Positions 53,805 through 64,000 of a DNA stretch of 64,000 nt are shown here, piece by piece; positions within the stretch are counted from its first letter, which is position 1; each line of letters starts with the position of its first letter. Location: the NCBI GenBank assembly GCA_033439685.1, contig JAUEDM010000009.1, positions 1,488,001-1,552,000 of the forward strand, given 5' to 3'. The stretch comes from Apodospora peruviana (lineage: Eukaryota > Ascomycota > Sordariomycetes > Sordariales > Lasiosphaeriaceae). The notes under the pieces were generated by a model, which saw nothing but the letters and a program-made list of their open reading frames with translations, did no database searches and was not told the origin of the DNA. The position numbers and the translations under genes are program-made.

Positions 53805-55148
53805 ATGACGGTAGACCAGAACCCGGCAGGCTCTTCCAAGGGGAATGTCCTTCTTACTGGTAAGCTGGTGATGATGTTGAGTTACGTTCCCTTTGATTGT
53901 AATCACAACTGACGTTACTTGTTTGATTCTCCCAGGTGGGAGTGGCTTCATTGCGGCGCATGTCCTTGACTGCCTGCTTGACCATGGGTACTTCCCCCTT
54001 TCCTCTCTATAGGTAGGCCTTTTGCTACTTTAAAACCGATAATAGTAACTCGCCACACGTCAGATTCGATGTCGTAGTTACAGCTAGGTCGGACGAGAAG
54101 GGCCAACGCATCGTCAAGTCCATCGACAACGCGGACGGAAAGAAACAGGCCTCGTATGTGGTAGTCGGAGACATTGCCAAGGAGGGCGCGTTCGACGAGG
54201 TGAGTTTCAGTACGGAACACATAGCAGGTCCTGCGATTTGTCTGACGGGCGTGATGACGTGAAACAGGCTGTCAAATCCGCCAACCCACCGTTCGACTAC
54301 GTCGTCCACACCGCCTCGCCCTACCAGCTGCACTGGGACGACCCGGTCAGGGACTGTCTTGATCCCGCCATCAAGGGCACCACGGGCATCCTCAAATCCG
54401 TCAAGGCCTACGCGCCCAGCGTCAAACGGGTCGTCATCACGTCGTCCTCGGCGGCGGTGCTCAACCCGCCGAACCATCGCGAGGTCTACGACGAGACCAG
54501 CTGGTCCGAGATTACCTGGGAGGAGGGCGTCGAGGACATCAAGAAGACGTACCGCGCGAGCAAGGTCAGTCAACATTTCCCTTCCATAGATAACCAAGTT
54601 TGTTAACGATTGGCAAAACACAGAAGTTCGCCGAAAAGGCCGCCTGGGATTTCGTGGCGAACGAGTCTCCCAGCTTCGACCTAGCCACGATCAACAACAC
54701 CTACACTTTTGGTCCGATCCAGCGCAGTCTGCCCTCGCTCGAGGCGATGAACACGTCCAACCACCGCATCCGGGACATGGTTCTCGGGAAAATGCGAAAG
54801 GGGATCGCCCCCACCGCGCCGGTGTTTACGTTTGTCGACGTGCGCGACGTCGCGCTCGCGCACGTGCGCGCCATGACGATCCCTGAGGCTGGTGGGAACC
54901 GGTTCTACCTTGTCGGTGGCTATTTCTCCAACCCGAGGATTGCGGACATCATCAGGGAGATGCCGGACGAGAAGTTGAAGCTCAAGGGTAAATTGCCGAG
55001 CAAGGAAGAGACGGAGGAGGATTTTCCTGATGATCATTGGAGGTTTGATTCTAGCAAGGCGCAGAGGGTGTTGGGGATCGAGTATACTAGTTTGGAAAAG
55101 AGTGTGAGGGATACGGTGGAGTCGATTTTGGGGTTTAAGGGGGCCTAA
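53805..55148 (+). CDS. NAD(P)-dependent reductase, extended SDR
   Basis: Five exons (53805-53859, 53936-53987, 54064-54199, 54268-54564, 54624-55148) give 354 aa, all in phase. VLLTGGSGFIAAHVLDCLL across the first intron is the GxxGxxA-type dinucleotide motif. ARSDEKGQ favours NADPH. VVHTASPYQ, VVITSSSAAVLNP and YRASKKFAEKAAW (catalytic YxxxK, with the fourth intron between SK and KF) place it with dihydroflavonol-4-reductase/cinnamoyl-CoA reductase-like enzymes, including yeast Gre2. These reduce ketones or aldehydes, often aromatic or lactaldehyde-like. Likely cytosolic. Its divergent neighbour is an aromatic monooxygenase, so an aromatic substrate would fit; this is inference. Confidence 0.93.
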
Positions 55149-57181
55149 TGTCTCTTTGGTGATGTGCTGAAGGTGATTGGTACCGAAGGTAACTATAGCT
55201 GTCGTTCGGGCTCAAATTGTGTACCTTACGGATAGCCTTTTCTTATGATAGGTAGTGCGGGAAACGGCGTGAAACGAATGAAAGGACTCGTCCAAGTGCA
55301 ATTCCAGGAACTGGTGGAGCTTGTGAGTCGATCTTGTTTTTGATGCCCTCTCCTGTCTCTTTCTCACTGTCATGGCCGCCTAGGGTGGCATAATCCTGCT
55401 GACAAGCACCCCGAAAGTTCTGGAACCCCTTGATTACATCGAGCAAAACTTGATCTTTACATGGTTGCTTCGTCATGTTCATCCCCGTCGCCTCCGGCAA
55501 TATGAGGAGCAGTAATGGTTTACATCCACTACATACCTAGGAAATTCTCGCTATGGTGCCTAAAGAGACCTCTCCAGTGCCATGTGAATGGCCCCATGTG
55601 TGTTGTAAAATACCCCGTAAACGCAACTTTAGGCTTCAGAAGTCGGTCACTACTGTACTTACCTCATGACCTTTGAGACACACCGTCGACAGCTCAAGAG
55701 CCATGGGAGAGCATCATGATGATGAGCTTTGCAGATCCGTCAGTCTGGACGTCTCATTTCCAAGGAACCATGACCACGTCGTCCGGCATCCCATCCGCGA
55801 GGCGGCCGCATCAGTTCCATTGCAGCCTGCAGTAAGCAAATTGAGTCTGCAGGTGCTCAGGGCTCAGACCCATGGATACGGGCTGGCGATTGAGGGCGCA
55901 GATGAAAATCAACCTTAAAATGGAATGCTTGCCTGAAAACAATTACTTATACTAGTATTCTTCTTAGGTACCTACCTAAGGTAACACAAGGACCAGCTTT
56001 GCCATTTCATGAAGCTTGGGCAGTCACAGCATCATGCATGCAAGCGTGTTGGTGGTAATGGTGTGCGTGCCACCGAAAGTCCAAAACGGTTGTGGACGCA
56101 TACGAAAAGAGGAAAATGAACATGGATCTGATTCCCAGGGACCAGGCACCTGCAGAAGCTGAGGATGCAGAGACACGGAGAAACCCAAATGAATGGCTTG
56201 CAGCTCTCCACGCTTCTGCTCGAGGTCGTCTGCAACTTAATATGTCAACTGAACTTGCAACTTCCGTGTCTGATTGATCATTCATTTCGTCATGTTCACT
56301 TTGATGGTCATCAACTGCGCTGATGTCCCAGCAGCCCAATCACACCCTCCACACTCTTGCACGAAGCCCTGTGGCGCGCAAGGGTGGCACAGGGCAGGCT
56401 TGCCGAGATTGTCGCCCAGCGAATCCCGGCTACCAAATTGATAGTGGAGCTTATGTTTCGAAAAGCTAAAACAAATGAAGGCAGGTATCAGGGGCAGCTC
56501 AGAGTTTCTGTGGAACGAGTCACAGAAGAGGGAAAGAGTGATCAAAAGTGTGATGGTCGCTGTCACCCGAGACAAATTCGTGGGGGTGGAGATTGAAGCC
56601 GTTGTCGCTGCATTCGATGGGCCACGGCTCTTGCCTACGTACGGGTTAGTTCAAGTTCCTCCATCTTGGAAGACGGAATAAAATGAGGACTGTTGAAGAT
56701 TGAAGAAGGGGCTAACCTCCGCCCCCTGCAGGAAAATCACAGCGCAGGCGGCATGTTCGATTCAGATTTCATTTTCTTTTGAGACCCGAATCTCTATGAA
56801 GCTGGAACCGAATGCGGCAAAGACATCACAGCGAGCCACCGAGTACTTCTGTGCCTTCCTGTGTAACAACACGTTTGCAGACAAGCAGTCACAAATCTCA
56901 CAATACGGATTACCTCTGAAGTGGCCACCCCGTTGACTATCGAAAAATATTACGACATCACTTTGTGCCACACCTTATTTCACCTTCACTTCATGTTTCC
57001 GCGTCTCTGCCGAAAGCTTGCTCGTCTTGGCTTTTTGTTGTTCTGATCACGCTGCGATTTGCGCCCAGGAATGGACCGATCGAGCCGAGAAAGTCACATC
57101 ACCAAGTCCACGTAGGTCCCGGACCCCGTCAACGTCGTAACTTGGTAACGCTGTCAGCGGAGCCGAGATTGCGAGGTCGCA
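55149..57181. other. Long spacer, no gene supported
   Basis: Two kilobases without a convincing gene. TAGGTACCTACCTAAGGTAAC at about 55968 is another copy of the recurring palindromic motif. Short open stretches (55673-55918, 56357-56596) lack motifs, introns and start context. A small RNA gene or an unrecognised multi-exon gene cannot be excluded. Confidence 0.45.
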
Positions 57182-59095
57182 ATGATGGATGCTACCTTTG
57201 GGGATCAGCTGTTGGCTGCCCTGCTCGATCTCGTCAACTCCGATGCCTACAAGTCTGCGACGGGCCCTGATGCCCATCACCAAGACGACTTCCGTCAACT
57301 ATCCCAGTCTGGACTCGGTCACAAGAAGGGATACATGTGTGCCTTGATGCAGTACGCCCAAGGGGATGTGCAGGTGCCCATTGACGACGACATCGACGCC
57401 GACAGCGACGACCCCGGCGAGACCGATAACGACTGCCGCGGCAGGTGGGGCACCCCCACGGAGTCGATTGACCAACTTGAAGGAAGTTCCGATGCAATGC
57501 CGGGTGACAGCCAAAACGGGTTCATGTCTGTCCCCGGAACGACGACGGGAGCGGGGACGGTGCTGGTGGCAGGTGACGGAGAAGCCAAGTTCGACTTCCG
57601 CATAACCCGAATTCCTTATGACCTGCCCGAACTTGTGCCGGACAAGGCGGGAGTGAGTGCCACGACTTCACAACCATCTATCCCCACAACCCCGAGTGTC
57701 GACGACGACATCTTTCGACCGCTTGCGTCGTTTACACTCCCCGACCTCAAGCTTGAGCTGTTCAAAGGGTTCGAGGTAGAGCCTCCAAAATTCAGTTTCG
57801 ATCAATCCGGCAGACAAGAGGCGACAAAAAGGCACCACCACCTTGCGCCTTCGACATCGACGACCCAAACCTCGGATAGCAACCAAAGTATGGCGTCCAT
57901 GAGAACCGGAACAACCAGCTCCTCCGACGAGCAACCACCGCAGCAACGAGTAAAGAGTTCATTCTCGCGCTTGCGGAACAGTGTGCGATCGACTCGATTC
58001 CCGTCCGACGAGGACCACAGCTTCATTGAGAAGCGATCCTTGACCCCGTATGGACTCTCCCGGCCAAGCCAACAACAGCAGCAAAGCCAAGATGATTCGC
58101 TTTTTGACAGGCCACTCCCGCCATTGCCATATTCCTCATCAGACATTGGTTTTATCACGGATAGGAGGCCGTCCGCCACGCCCACAATCCCGGACAAACA
58201 GCGGGCTTGGCAATTTGGCAAGAGGAAGCAAAAGGAGCCGGGAGCGGTTTTTGGTGTGGAGCTGGAAAAGAGCATCAAGACTGCGCCGACGCGGATCAGA
58301 ATATCTCACAACGGGAGGGCGAACTCACATCGGGCATTTCCCTTAAGCGTGTACAAGTGCTGCGAGTTTATCCGCTTCTCAGGTAAGACTACTCTTTAAT
58401 CTTATTCACATGGCACATTTGATGCTAACATTCCTCTAGACACCAAGGATGTGGCATTATTTTCATCCCCAGGTGACGCCTTCAACCTCGATCAGTTGAG
58501 ACGGATCTTTTCCTCGCCGCCGGACTACGGCGAGAGCTTCAGCTTCGACGGCACAGACTATACAGTCTACGACGCGGCCAGGCTAATAACTATCTACCTC
58601 ACCGAGCTTCCGCAGCCACTGGTTTCACGCTCAGTGCTAAAGTCCTGGGTTCTGCTCGCCAGACAGCACGGCGCCATTGAGCCCCCTTGCCCTCAGCGCA
58701 TCGAAACGGGACTTGATTTCTGGGCCGAGGCCCTCAACCGTTTGCCGGTAGCGAACAGGAATCTAGTCAAGCACCTTCTCAGCTTATTCGCCGAGGTGCT
58801 CACGAAAACGACCGAGGATTGGAGCAAAACCGAGATCAGCGAAGCGGAGGCAAGGCAATTCTCGGCAGGCGTGTCGAGAGCACTGTTTCACTTGGATGAC
58901 TCTGATATGAGTGCCAAGAACGCGGTACATCCGACACTGGCACTCGCCTTTATAATCAGGAAAAGAGGCGAGTATCTCGGCAGCCTGGACAAACAGGAGG
59001 ACAAAAGTGGCAAGGGCAAGAGAGACTCGAGCATGTTTCTGCCGAGCACTCAGGAGATGATGCAGTGGAAGGCTCCCGGACTGACGGGGGCATGA
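57182..59095 (+). CDS. RhoGAP-like protein, arginine finger absent
   Basis: Two exons (57182-58382, 58440-59095) give 618 aa. The N-terminal 60 residues are helical (FGDQLLAALLDLVNSDAYKS). A long Ser/Thr/Gln-rich middle (about 70-350) is probably disordered and contains FTLPDLKLELFKGFEVE. From about residue 362, FGVELEKSIKTA, LSVYKCCEFIRF, DAFNLDQLRRIFSSPPDYG, TVYDAARLITIYLTELPQPL and NRNLVKHLLSLFAEVL follow the RhoGAP domain in order. The catalytic GIFRxSG loop aligns with ALFSSPG, putting Ser409 in place of the arginine finger. It may bind Rho-family GTPases without stimulating hydrolysis. This layout resembles fungal Rho-GAP-like proteins with a degenerate active site. The start at 57185 is also possible. 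Confidence 0.85.
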
Positions 59096-59875
59096 TGGGG
59101 AGAGTTGGTGGATAAGGAGAAAGAGAGCGTGTGCGTGATGGTTACGTTTGATACCCCCATTTCCCTTTTTTCGTCAGCGTTCTTTCCCGGTCTATGCATA
59201 ATATCTGCCCGCCCATGGTTTGTTTCTTTTTTTTTGCATTCAACTGCTCGGTTGTTCATGTTTTGGGAGGCTTGGATGGCTTATTTGGCTGCTGTGTGCT
59301 TTTGGACAGTTTTCTCTCATTTCGGTTCACTTCTCCATGGACACTATGACGTTGAAAAGAAGCTAAGGTCCTGACCAGGGGACTAAGGGATGGCCTTTAG
59401 CAGAGAAGGGCAGAGGCGTTATAACTGGGACGTACTTCAGACATATATCACTGTTAATTATATTCATCGGAGGAGCGCCTGTCTTATCTGCTCACCACTC
59501 TCGGCACTCGGGCAATTATCTATGGAAGCTCAATGTAATCCGTATCTTGACCCCGCCGAGGATGCTATTCTAGTAAAAGGATCCCCCACGACAGGCGCCG
59601 CGAAGCCAAACATATGCGGTTGGGGGCGGGGGATGGCCCATGAGCCGACCGGCTTTAACCGCCGTCGATCTTGACCTAGATCTAGACCAGGTGTGTCAAC
59701 CGTTGGACGCAGATAACGACGAAGCGGGGATTGGAGTGCTCTTGGAGGGTGTATATCAAGGCGGGACCTCCGCTTTCTCAGTTTATTTTCATTTGTCTCT
59801 CTGCTCTCGAACACGCTCTACTAGATCAACAAATACCACCACCATCAGAAGGGATCCTTATCATTCCTAACTACC
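59096..59875. other. Spacer, no gene seen
   Basis: 3' flank of the RhoGAP-like gene and promoter of the aminotransferase. No coding sequence is supported. Confidence 0.5.
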
Positions 59876-61303
59876 ATGTCGCCCACGCTCCAAGACAACG
59901 ACAGCAACATGACCGTAGTGGTCAAGAACGGTAGCAGCCCTAAACCAGATGCGCACTCGCCACCCATCATCCTTTACCCCTCCGTAAACCAAGCCAACCT
60001 GAACCTCAAGACATCGCAGTACCTCTTCAACTTTGGCACCAAGTTTTCGAGAGACATCATCGTCGGCAGCCGCGGGCTGTACATCTACACCTCGACGGGA
60101 CGCAAAGTTCTAGACTGGACTTCTGGTCAGATGTCTTGTCTGCTGGGTCACGGCCACCCCGAGATCGTTTCTGTCATTGCGCAGCACGCCGCCTCTCTTG
60201 ATCATCTGTTTTCGGGAATGGTCTCCCCGCCGGTGTTGAATCTAGCCGAGCGTCTGTGCTCTTTGCTTCCGTCATCCCTGTCGAAAGCGTTTTTTTTGTC
60301 AACGGGCGGCGAGAGCAACGAGGCGGCCATCAAGATGGCTAAAGTCTACACGGGCAAATTCGAGATTGTTGGGGTAGGCGGAAGCTGGCACGGCGTTACC
60401 GCTCAGGCTTTGGGGGCGCAGTACCATTTCGGGAGAAAGGGGCAGGGTCCGCTTATGCCGGGGATGCATATGCTGCCGCCTCCTAATGCGTATCGTAATA
60501 CGGGTTTGTTTTTGACGAAAGAGGGAGGGTATGATTGGGAGCGCGAGCTTGATTACGGGTGGCAGATGGTTGATCATGCGTCGTGCGGGAGTTTGGCGGC
60601 GTGTATCGTTGAGTGCGTGCAGAGCTCGGCGGGCATGCATGTCCTGCCGGAGGGGTACCTGACTGCGCTGAAGAAGCATTGCGAGAGACGGGGGATGCTT
60701 CTGATTGTTGATGAGGCGCAGACGGGTATTGGGAGATGCGGGAGCATTGCCGCGTTCCAGGAGATGGACGCCACGCCGGATATTTTGACGCTCAGCAAGA
60801 CGCTGGGGAACGGGTTGCCGCTCAGCGCGGTGGTTACTTCCGACGAAATTGCCAGGGTCTGCGAGGAGAGGGATTACTGTTTCTATACTACGCACGTGAA
60901 CGATCCGTTGCCGGCCGCGGTGGGGGATAAGGTGCTTGAGATTGTGGTCAGGGATGGGTTGGTCGAGCACTCGAGACGGATGGGCGAGGTGCTCCATGCC
61001 GGACTGAAGAAGTTGCAGAGCCGGTATGGCTGTATTGGAGATGTCAGGGGCCGGGGACTGATGGCTGGCGTGGAGATTGTGGAGTGTAAGGAGGCTAAGA
61101 CGCCTGGGCTGGAGGTGGCGAGGCGTGTTGGGGATAGGGCGTATGAGTTGGGGCTTTGGGCGAACCTGAGCACGCACCCGAGCTTTGGGGGTTCGTTTAG
61201 GATCGCGCCGCCTATTACGATTACCAAGGAGGAGCTGGATGAGGGTCTGGAGATACTGGAGGAGGCTTTTAAGAGCACCGAGGGGACGATGCCGTTGTAT
61301 TGA
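59876..61303 (+). CDS. Class III PLP-dependent aminotransferase
   Basis: A single-exon 475-aa protein starting MSPTLQDNDSNMTVVVKNGS. VLDWTSGQMSCLLGHGHPEI, FFLSTGGESNEAAIKMAK, LLIVDEAQTGIGRCG (PLP-pocket Asp) and ILTLSKTLGNGLPLSAVV (the lysine of LSK forms the Schiff base) are the ordered motifs of fold-type I, class III enzymes. The layout is closest to 2,2-dialkylglycine decarboxylase and omega-amino-acid aminotransferases; the exact reaction is not fixed by these motifs. The frame is intact and of normal length. No clear mitochondrial presequence is seen. The antisense strand is open for 349 codons because of codon bias and is ignored. Confidence 0.94.
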   Translation: MSPTLQDNDSNMTVVVKNGSSPKPDAHSPPIILYPSVNQANLNLKTSQYLFNFGTKFSRDIIVGSRGLYIYTSTGRKVLDWTSGQMSCLLGHGHPEIVSVIAQHAASLDHLFSGMVSPPVLNLAERLCSLLPSSLSKAFFLSTGGESNEAAIKMAKVYTGKFEIVGVGGSWHGVTAQALGAQYHFGRKGQGPLMPGMHMLPPPNAYRNTGLFLTKEGGYDWERELDYGWQMVDHASCGSLAACIVECVQSSAGMHVLPEGYLTALKKHCERRGMLLIVDEAQTGIGRCGSIAAFQEMDATPDILTLSKTLGNGLPLSAVVTSDEIARVCEERDYCFYTTHVNDPLPAAVGDKVLEIVVRDGLVEHSRRMGEVLHAGLKKLQSRYGCIGDVRGRGLMAGVEIVECKEAKTPGLEVARRVGDRAYELGLWANLSTHPSFGGSFRIAPPITITKEELDEGLEILEEAFKSTEGTMPLY

Positions 61304-62346
61304 GTGCGTGTGACCATGTATATTAGTTCTAGGGACACGAGTATACACATTGTACCTAGGTATCTACACAAACTATACGCGTGTCTGATTTGAACTTGGT
61401 GATATGGAGGTTAACATCAACACCGCTAGATTGGACAAGCTGCTTGTTGTTGACACAGATTGACAGAAAGCTTGGCCGGTTCATCTTGAGTCTCGACGGT
61501 TAAGGCTAGTTCCAAACCGGCCTTCTCTCACATTATAATATTCCAGATGGACCTGTGGGTGTGAGGAGTGGTTTATGATACCTCCCTGCCCGGGAAGTCG
61601 TACCTGGGAGGTGATTATGGGAATGACTGCATCATGTAGGGCACCTGCGCGATTTGACGGGCATTACACGAACTCCTACAAAGTTGCTGATCAAGGGTCA
61701 TCTTCATTTTTCCGCTCCTGGTCTTTCCCATCTGGACTAGCCGAACAACATTGGTCAAACGCCTATGTACGGCCGCAGTGGATTGGTACTGTATATGCAG
61801 CTCCTATCACTCTCATGCGGGATGAAAACAGTGAGTCTCGGCCTGATTCGAGGACTGCTAGCGACACGCAGATGACATGGACAGTTCCTGGAGTCGGAAT
61901 TCTTGATTCTCCGCGCGCTTTGACAAGTCGGCCAATAGCTATCATGACTGCCGCGTGCGAGGGTCGCGGCCTGCGGCTCGACTTCAATACCGAAAGGTAC
62001 GCTATTGAGGATTGGGAATGGTGTGAGGCTTGAGGCTTGAGGCTGAGGCGTGAGACGTGACACACACCATTCTGGTGCAGTGTAATGGACCGCCATGTTG
62101 TTGGTGAAGGCGGCCGGACCGGGGTCCAATTGTCAATTCTTTTGTGTTTTCTCTCCAGCTTGAAGACGTATATAAGGCCAGAAGTTAGCCAAGTCCACAC
62201 AACATGTGTTACACAGGCCAAACGCACCAGAGTCACTTCTCACGTCTACACAGCCGTGAAGGAATCAGCAACATCTTTCCCAAACTTCTTCATCACACCC
62301 CTCTGGCCAACCTACTCTTGACTTTTTTGGTCGCGAGTTGTTCATC
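61304..62346. other. Spacer with weak open frames
   Basis: TACCTAGGTATC at about 61355 repeats the recurring motif just after the aminotransferase. A 152-codon frame at 61575-62033 and an overlapping antisense frame have no motifs and compete with each other; neither is called. GACGTATATAAGGC (about 62164) contains a TATA-like element about 180 bases before the next start. Confidence 0.5.
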
Positions 62347-63091
62347 ATGCAGTTCAGGGTCAGCTTTGCCATCATTGCTTCCTGGGCCTTGGCCTTCACT
62401 CACGCTTTCGAGGTCCCTGCCGAAGATGGTATGTACGCCATTGAAAAGGACGCAGAAGGGAACGAGCACGCAGTTTTCATTGCCCCTTTAAACATGACGG
62501 CGCCAACCAAGACTATGGTTGAACGCGCGGTCCTCGGTCCCAAGCTGGGCCGCCGGGATCAGTACGGCGTAGGTACAACATCCATATGTTCAATTCCGTG
62601 ACGTGTTCTGAGATATTCAGACACCAGATTCCCATGTCAAGATAAGTAGCTAACGCATTAACTGGCAGTGCGAATACCAAAACATGATCAGCCAAAATGT
62701 CGACCATGCTGTGGCCAATCTCAAACTCTACTGCGGCATTAGTCACACGTACCACTCCGCAAAGATGATATGGCTGAGCGGCGGCATGTTGGCGTACACA
62801 TGTGACTACTCAGGCGGACAGCACTGCTCCTCGGATGAAGCAACCTTGGCGTACACCCTTATCACCAATACTTGCGGATCGTACAAGAGTGGCTGGTGAG
62901 TCATGATGCTTCTCTCGTTTCTAGCACCTACATGCCCACAGCCCGACCACCTTTGCTAACCAGAAGCCTTTCCTATTAGGTGGATGTTCGGCAACACTGA
63001 CATGAAAGCCTATGGTATAGTGCCGATTGTGTGGCATTTCCACCCAAAGAGGAACTACGGCAACGAGCCGGCCATATGCGGCGGCATTTAG
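62347..63091 (+). CDS. Small secreted six-cysteine protein
   Basis: Three exons (62347-62568, 62669-62895, 62980-63091) give 186 aa. Residues 1-20 (MQFRVSFAIIASWALAFTHA) are a signal peptide. The segment to about residue 71 is a likely propeptide ending in LGRRDQYG, where the dibasic RR fits kexin cleavage. The mature part (about 115 residues) has six cysteines (CEYQ, YCGIS, TCDYS, HCSSD, NTCGS, ICGGI), enough for three disulfides, and a Trp-rich segment (SGWWMFGN). One Asn-linked glycosylation site (NMT) lies in the propeptide. Size, cysteines and processing fit a candidate effector or antimicrobial protein. I do not recognise a named family with certainty; similarity to Hce2- or KP4-type proteins is only superficial. 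Confidence 0.8.
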
Positions 63092-64000
63092 TGGTTTATA
63101 CCCTTTGCCAACTGGAACTTCAGGAAGTGTATACGGTGCAGCCTGAAGCGTTGGCATCCTCTTGAGATTCACAACAATCTGGTACTGAGGGAGGGGCGGG
63201 AGTGAAAGTCATCGTCAAGGTTGACATCCAGACTCGAGAGCCTCCGCGATTTATGTGAAGGCAAAGACGAAAAAACCCGAGTTTCAACCCGATCTACGTA
63301 TCTTTCTACTTATTCTGTCATTCCCGAAACACTACACGTAGCTATTTTATCGTACTTTAATGTTCGATCATCACAACTGCATACGTGTGTGTGCCACAAT
63401 TTGTCTTTGACCTGGTTTCATTCCAGCAACGGCCGTTGCCTGCCGGATGCTTTGCCTTTATCATTCCTTGGGGCCCATGTTCGGCTTGCATGTACGGCCG
63501 TAAAGATTGTGCTATGTGCCGCCAGACTGCATTACCTGTCTGGTAAGCAAGTGTCCAGAATCCCACCGAGATCGGTCCAACTCCACGGGCAGATAATAGT
63601 TGACGGGGGGTATAAATCTCTTAGCAGGGGGTCTGTTTTCACGACTTCAAATAACACAGTGTCTACCAAGTTTCTGGGGTTCTGCCAAGTGGCTGACAAA
63701 ACTATATACGGAAATGCTAGCACTATTGTTATAGTAATTAAGATGTATTGCCCTTTATAATAAGTAAAATGCATTTTCGCTTTAGATTCTTGATTTATTT
63801 TACCGTAATAACGTTATATACGATTTCCAGCCAAGTATATTCTAAGCATATGCTTAACATATACCTAGCATATACTGTCAGATGGAAAGGGTGCCTGTCA
63901 GAAAGGAATGCTGAGTATGGTCACCTAGAGGTCAAAGGATCTAGGCAAAGGATTTAGGGAAAATCCAAGGGACTAGGAAAAGGCCCTTCAGGAGCTGGCT
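63092..64000. other. Terminal spacer, A/T-rich
   Basis: No gene is supported. The part 63700-63870 is A/T-rich with imperfect palindromes (AAGCATATGCTTAACATA) and the end (63920-63985) carries repeated AGGATCTAGG/AGGATTTAGG-like units. It may be the edge of a degraded repeat continuing past the window. Confidence 0.4.

Noticed and set aside
60299..61348. 349-codon open frame antisense to the aminotransferase
   Set aside because: Arises from G/C-biased codon use of the sense gene, whose PLP motifs are all in place; the antisense product has no motif.
61575..62033. 152-codon frame between the aminotransferase and the secreted protein
   Set aside because: No motif and no start context, and an antisense frame of equal length overlaps it.
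1..64000. tRNA, rRNA or CRISPR features
   Set aside because: No B-box-like GGTTCGAATCC, rRNA core or regularly spaced repeats were recognised by eye; a covariance-model scan could still find a tRNA.

Overview
The window reads as nuclear DNA of a filamentous ascomycete (Pezizomycotina, most likely a Sordariomycete). Genes carry short introns of about 55-80 bases with GT...AG ends and CTAAC-type branch sites. Families typical of such fungi are present: an Egh16/GAS-like secreted protein, a highly reducing polyketide synthase (PKS) remnant, a cytochrome P450, DUF4238, DUF6594 and a Ty1/copia remnant. Spacers repeatedly carry the palindromic motif ACCTAGGT/TAGGTAGGT. No rRNA, tRNA or CRISPR array was recognised. 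Species cannot be named from the sequence alone. Gene structures below were built by hand from reading frames and splice consensus.

Left part (1-26.5 kb) is accessory in character and rich in broken genes. An intact secreted Egh16/GAS1-like gene (2304-3338) lies beside a heavily decayed reducing PKS on the minus strand (9582 down to 3636). The PKS keeps acyltransferase, dehydratase, inactive-methyltransferase-like, enoylreductase, ketoreductase and carrier-protein regions but has no ketosynthase. A 57-bp repeat shared with 14323-14378 sits at its broken end. Two further pseudogenes follow (10622-11813, 13221-13786), then a weak multi-exon candidate (15.5-16.4 kb). Next come a large coiled-coil / nuclease-like / kinase-like gene with internal minisatellites (16556-19060), a copia RNase H and LTR fragment (19514-20190), an intact short-chain dehydrogenase, a P450 pseudogene with an internal deletion, and a five-exon DUF4238 gene.

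Middle part (27.7-49.5 kb) is mostly intact. It holds an unassigned 586-aa protein; a 1251-aa reading frame joining a trypsin-fold-like domain with a GDCGS motif to an amino-acid-permease-like membrane domain; and a divergently transcribed single-pass membrane protein next to it. It continues with a 1150-aa protein with a beta-propeller-like end, a seven-exon amino-acid permease, a SAM methyltransferase, a DUF6594 pseudogene, a gluconokinase and an NmrA-like protein.

Right part (49.5-64 kb) holds a frameshifted F-box gene, a divergent FAD monooxygenase / NAD(P)-reductase pair that may form a small metabolic module, a RhoGAP-like protein whose arginine finger is replaced by serine, a class III aminotransferase, and a small secreted six-cysteine protein with a kexin-like site.

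Best candidates for something undescribed: the divergent protease-like/permease fusion with its membrane-anchored neighbour (30.2-35.4 kb), the coiled-coil/nuclease-like/kinase-like protein next to the retroelement (16.6-19.1 kb), and the predicted catalytically dead RhoGAP (57.2-59.1 kb). The many disrupted genes, broken mostly by small indels beside intact neighbours, suggest relaxed selection on accessory genes.
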